In this document: piece after piece, positions 61,221 to 64,000 of the stretch
How positions within the stretch are numbered: the first letter of the stretch is position 1
How the letters are laid out: each line of letters opens with the position of its first letter
From: Azolla caroliniana
Lineage: Eukaryota; Polypodiophyta
Reading direction: 5' to 3'
NCBI GenBank assembly: GCA_043228905.1
Contig: JBHGNT010000001.1
Coordinates: 30,256,001 to 30,320,000, forward strand
Length of the DNA: 64,000 bases
The notes under the pieces: model-generated
Told to the model about the DNA's origin: nothing
Database searches by the model: none
What the model saw: the letters and a program-made list of their open reading frames with translations, nothing else
Translations under genes and position numbers: made by a program

Positions 61221-61330
61221 AAATACTATGGCTTAATGGTAAGCCATTTGACTCCTAACTTGGAGGTGCAAGGTTTGAATCCACACTTGCCCTCCTTGTA
61301 TATGTAAGTATGTAAATATATTTATATATT
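61221..61330 (+). mobile_element. tRNA-derived SINE
   Basis: A box TGGCTTAATGG at 61229-61239 and B box GGTTTGAATCC at 61272-61282, 43 nt apart, then a short AT-rich tail near 61310-61335. It does not fold into a convincing tRNA by eye. It differs in sequence from the SINE units near 10 kb. Confidence 0.6.
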
Positions 61331-61344
61331 TATTTTATCTAGTC

Positions 61345-61485
61345 GCCGGTTTGCCGGATGTCGCCACCGGATGCCGGTGCCGCCGCCGACGCCGGACGCC
61401 GCCGCCGGATGCCGACGCCGCCACCTGATACCGACGCCGGATACCGGTGCTGCCGTCGGATGCCGCCGCCGGATGCCGATGCCGA
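61345..61485. repeat. GC-rich CCGGATGCCGxCGCCG minisatellite at gap edge
   Basis: Irregular repeats of GCCGGATGCCG and GCCGCCGACGCCGG run into the N gap. The frames through it are Pro/Asp/Ala/Arg-rich on all readings and are not genes. Confidence 0.9.
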
Positions 61486-61585
61486 NNNNNNNNNNNNNNN
61501 NNNNNNNNNNNNNNNNNNNNNNNNNNNNNNNNNNNNNNNNNNNNNNNNNNNNNNNNNNNNNNNNNNNNNNNNNNNNNNNNNNNNN
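61486..61585. other. Assembly gap, 100 N
   Basis: Exactly 100 N, a conventional placeholder of unknown true length, between the GC minisatellite and an inverted-repeat copy. Confidence 0.99.
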
Positions 61586-61735
61586 AATCGATTTTTTCAT
61601 GGTGGCTCCCCAAGGCTCAACCATGTATGTTCACGTCATGAATAGTTTATACACACAAAAAATGTTAACAATAAACTATGTTTCTGTGCCCACATGTGTG
61701 GTTGGGCACATGTGTGGTTTTGGCTCTTTAAGTCC
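61586..61735 (-). repeat. Extra partial copy of the inverted-repeat arm
   Basis: Reverse complement of 60564-60712 and a direct repeat of about 61951-62098. It joins the full right arm at TTAAGTCC|TTTCTCGCC. Confidence 0.92.
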
Positions 61736-62250
61736 TTTCTCGCCAAAGCTTGTATCGACTCTAAATCCTTCTGGTCCAGAACCCCGGCGGTTCCGCCTCA
61801 CGATCCGCGCGTAGTGACGGATCTTCACGACAACGTTAATTCCCCTCTAGACGTATGAGATGAGGTTCAAGATCAGGTTACTATGGTAACACAAAGGTGT
61901 TTTAAAAACCATGGGGGTGACAAATAAATGTCTTTCCCTTATCTCTATATCGATTTTTTCATGGTGGCTCCCCAAGGCTCAACCATGTATGTTCACGTCA
62001 TGAATAGTTTATACACACAAAAAATGTTAACAATAAACTATGTTTCTGTGCCCACATGTGTGGTTGGGCACATGTGTGGTTTTGGCTTTTAAGTCCTATT
62101 ACGAGGACCCCGAACTACACTTAGACCTCAAGTCTACACATGTGTTATAGTCATATGTATCAACGATGTTGTATGGTCTTGGTCATATTTGAACTCGAGA
62201 CCTCGAGAACAAATGCATTAAACATTTGAGCCAACCAAGTAAGTTGATCT
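61736..62250 (-). repeat. Right arm of the ~515-bp inverted repeat
   Basis: Reverse complement of 60410-60925; see the left arm. The arms diverge after AAGTTGATCT. Confidence 0.93.
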
Positions 62251-62712
62251 CCATCGCCGGTCCGGTTTTGGTTGGCCAAAACCCTTTTCAAGTAGCTAGC
62301 CACCTCCACTCTAAGTTCAAGTTACCTTGAACTCTCTATGCTCCACACATAGACACAAAGATAATATCTTTTGCTCCACCTTATATATGATGAGAGCCGT
62401 ATTTGTCGTGCCTATGTGGGATATCTCACAATTTTCTCTTTTCTTTTCACAAACTTTATACCCTCATATCTTGACATTTAGTTGTCCATTTCTCGTGTAA
62501 TAAAGTGCATTCGAAACCTCCATCATTTTGTACTTTAGATATTAAAAATGTTATCTTCACAATTATTGTATTACATGATTCATACTCGATTTTGTACGTT
62601 TTATGGGATTTTCACACTATTGCCGAAAATCTTCACGACATCCACCCCCACCAAACCGCACGTCCTCCGGTACGTGCCAAGAAGAGAAGAAGTGAGATTT
62701 CGGCTACGATGA
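62251..62712. other. 3' flank of the edge Ty3 element, no gene seen
   Basis: On the minus strand this follows the integrase stop codon and may hold the end of the element and its LTR. The boundaries were not found. Confidence 0.4.
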
Positions 62713-63998
62713 TCAATTAGATTCCTCCATGTCTTCATTTTCATCTGGCCTATTATGTTCATCGTCGAGGTAATCGAGGTCAGGATCCTTGTCTTGTCTT
62801 TTCTTGAAAAGCTTTACTCTTTTTCCCGCAATGGGTACGACCAACCTTGATCCGTCTAGTTCCGCAAGGTGGTATGTGGCATTATCGTTGGCACTTGTCA
62901 CCACATACGGCCCGAACCATCTTCTTGCGAACTTCCTTGTTGTACTATGTTGATTGTCAAGGGTGCTGTCGTAGACCAAAACCCAATCCCCTTCTTCAAT
63001 CTTCTTGGGACGAAGTCGATGCGTGTTGTCGAACCGAACTTTGTTCTTTACTCGGGCTGCCTTCATCATCTTTCGCGCTTTTTCTAAATCTTCAGGTCTT
63101 CTTTCAAGTTGCCTTATCCGCGCCGCTAATAACTCTTCTCGGCTCATCTCGTTCTCCCACGGTATCGCTACCCATGAGGCGATCGTCCTTTCGATGGGCA
63201 TAATCGGCTTTTGTCCATACATAAGCTCCGTCGGCATATACCCTGTCACCGAGCTATGTGTCGTTCTATCGGCCCACAAGGCATAGGGTAATAGTCGTGG
63301 CCAATTCCCGACTCGACCGTTGCATGCCCGTACGATGGCTTTAACGATAGGTCCATGCCCTCGCTCGATCTTCCCATTTGCTTCCGGATTGTAGGCAGTC
63401 GTGAGGGAGAGCTTCACGCCTAGTCTTTCGAAGAGCTCCGTCGCTTCGTGCGCGTCCAACTCCCCTCGGTCGGCCACTATCTTCCCTACACATCCATATC
63501 GGCAAACAACATCTTCAAGTAGAAATTTGCAAACGGCTGAAGTCGTCTTATTTGTCAAGGCTCGTCCTTCCACTTGATTTGTCAAGTCTTCCCTTGCGAG
63601 CGCTAAGTACTTCATTTGTCCCACTCCCATTGGCATCGAGACCAGATCCACCATCCATTTGAAATGAATGGTGAGTGGGTATGTCGGCTTTAACTCATCA
63701 CGATGACGTATATTTGAATATACTTGGCAAGTTTCGCATGTGGACACGAAATGGAGTACATCTTTGTACATGCTTGGCCACCAGTACTTCTCCTTCAACT
63801 TTTCAAACGTCGCCCATGTTCCTCTATGACCTGCCCAAGCACTCTCGTGGAATTCGGTCATTAACGTCTCTTGCTCTTCTTTCTTTACCACCACTCGACG
63901 TGGTATTCCTGTCCTTCTTTTTGGATGTCGCCAAAGGAATCCTCCCTTCAAGAAGTATCGGTAAGCTTTCTTTCGGATTTGTAGGGCCTCCTCCTTTG
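62713..63998 (-). CDS. Ty3/gypsy integrase, 3' end of pol, partial at window edge
   Basis: The frame is open from the right edge of the window to a TAA stop at 62713, about 428 codons, with no break. A zinc-binding half has HESAWAGHRG and CETCQ. The catalytic core shows KWMVDLVSMP, VADRGELDAHEA and NPEANGKIERGHG, which supply the D, D, E residues. LRPKKIEEGDWVLVYDSTLD and RKFARRWFGPYVV form the C-terminal SH3-like region, followed by an acidic tail (DLDYLDDEHNRPDENEDME); no chromodomain is seen. It catalyses insertion of the element's DNA. The style (REELLAARIRQLERRPEDLE, YHLAELDGSRL) recalls integrases of basidiomycete Ty3 elements. GC content is clearly above the surrounding DNA. RT lies beyond the window. 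Confidence 0.9.
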   Translation of the reverse strand, partial: KEEALQIRKKAYRYFLKGGFLWRHPKRRTGIPRRVVVKKEEQETLMTEFHESAWAGHRGTWATFEKLKEKYWWPSMYKDVLHFVSTCETCQVYSNIRHRDELKPTYPLTIHFKWMVDLVSMPMGVGQMKYLALAREDLTNQVEGRALTNKTTSAVCKFLLEDVVCRYGCVGKIVADRGELDAHEATELFERLGVKLSLTTAYNPEANGKIERGHGPIVKAIVRACNGRVGNWPRLLPYALWADRTTHSSVTGYMPTELMYGQKPIMPIERTIASWVAIPWENEMSREELLAARIRQLERRPEDLEKARKMMKAARVKNKVRFDNTHRLRPKKIEEGDWVLVYDSTLDNQHSTTRKFARRWFGPYVVTSANDNATYHLAELDGSRLVVPIAGKRVKLFKKRQDKDPDLDYLDDEHNRPDENEDMEESN

Positions 63999-64000
63999 TC

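Noticed and set aside
61322-61814. Open frames spanning the N gap
   Set aside because: They run through 100 undetermined bases and a GC minisatellite and into an inverted-repeat copy; there is no evidence of coding.

Overview
The window is nuclear DNA of a land plant, almost certainly a vascular plant. Its genes are intron-split with GT-AG junctions and belong to plant families: LPEAT1-type acyltransferase, DUF1640/FMP32, GDSL esterase, PSPG-box UGT and CDPK. It is AT-rich, full of microsatellites, and carries Ty1/copia, Ty3/gypsy, LINE and tRNA-derived SINE sequences. Both Ty3 elements look more like fungal or vertebrate-type elements than the common seed-plant lineages. That hints at a fern, lycophyte or other early-diverging lineage, but this is inference only.

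Layout. 1-776: a 66-bp tandem repeat and unexplained AT-rich DNA. 776-6566 (-): a complete LPEAT1-like lysophospholipid acyltransferase in nine coding exons, with a spliced, low-complexity 5' leader up to about 7.8 kb. 7.8-10.3 kb: minisatellites and tRNA-derived SINE units. 10424-13415 (+): a complete eight-exon DUF1640 (FMP32/CCDC90-like) mitochondrial coiled-coil protein gene. 15496-18801 (-): a complete five-exon secreted GDSL esterase/lipase gene. 18.8-22.4 kb: repeats only. 22475-30190 (-): the wreck of a calcium-dependent protein kinase gene, with several exons tandemly duplicated and the kinase domain split by a 5'-truncated copia element (26845-29275). 30.2-45 kb: no intact gene; degenerate leader-like repeats, telomere-like repeats, a poly-G minisatellite, LINE remnants and a possible inverted-repeat transposon. 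45083-46784 (+): an intact two-exon UDP-glycosyltransferase gene with a TATA box. 46.8-53 kb: nothing recognised.

53037-58917 (-): a decayed chromodomain Ty3/gypsy element. It is interrupted by a solo LTR (54203-56171, perfect 5-bp target duplication) that contains a satellite of about 1.2 kb built on a TAAAAATAAA unit. A second LTR of the same family, followed by a tRNA-iMet primer-binding site, interrupts its gag end at 58918. Downstream of that site lie a 56-bp repeat with a conserved dyad, a roughly 515-bp inverted repeat around a 100-N assembly gap, a SINE and a GC-rich minisatellite. 62713-63998 (-): the 3' end of a second Ty3 element with an open integrase frame, cut by the window edge.

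The four intact genes (lipid remodelling, mitochondrial coiled-coil protein, secreted esterase, small-molecule glucosylation) show no functional link; their adjacency looks incidental. The most striking general property is the density of short local tandem duplications (unit about 56-280 bp, 2-5 copies) in introns, spacers, a pseudogene and an LTR element alike.
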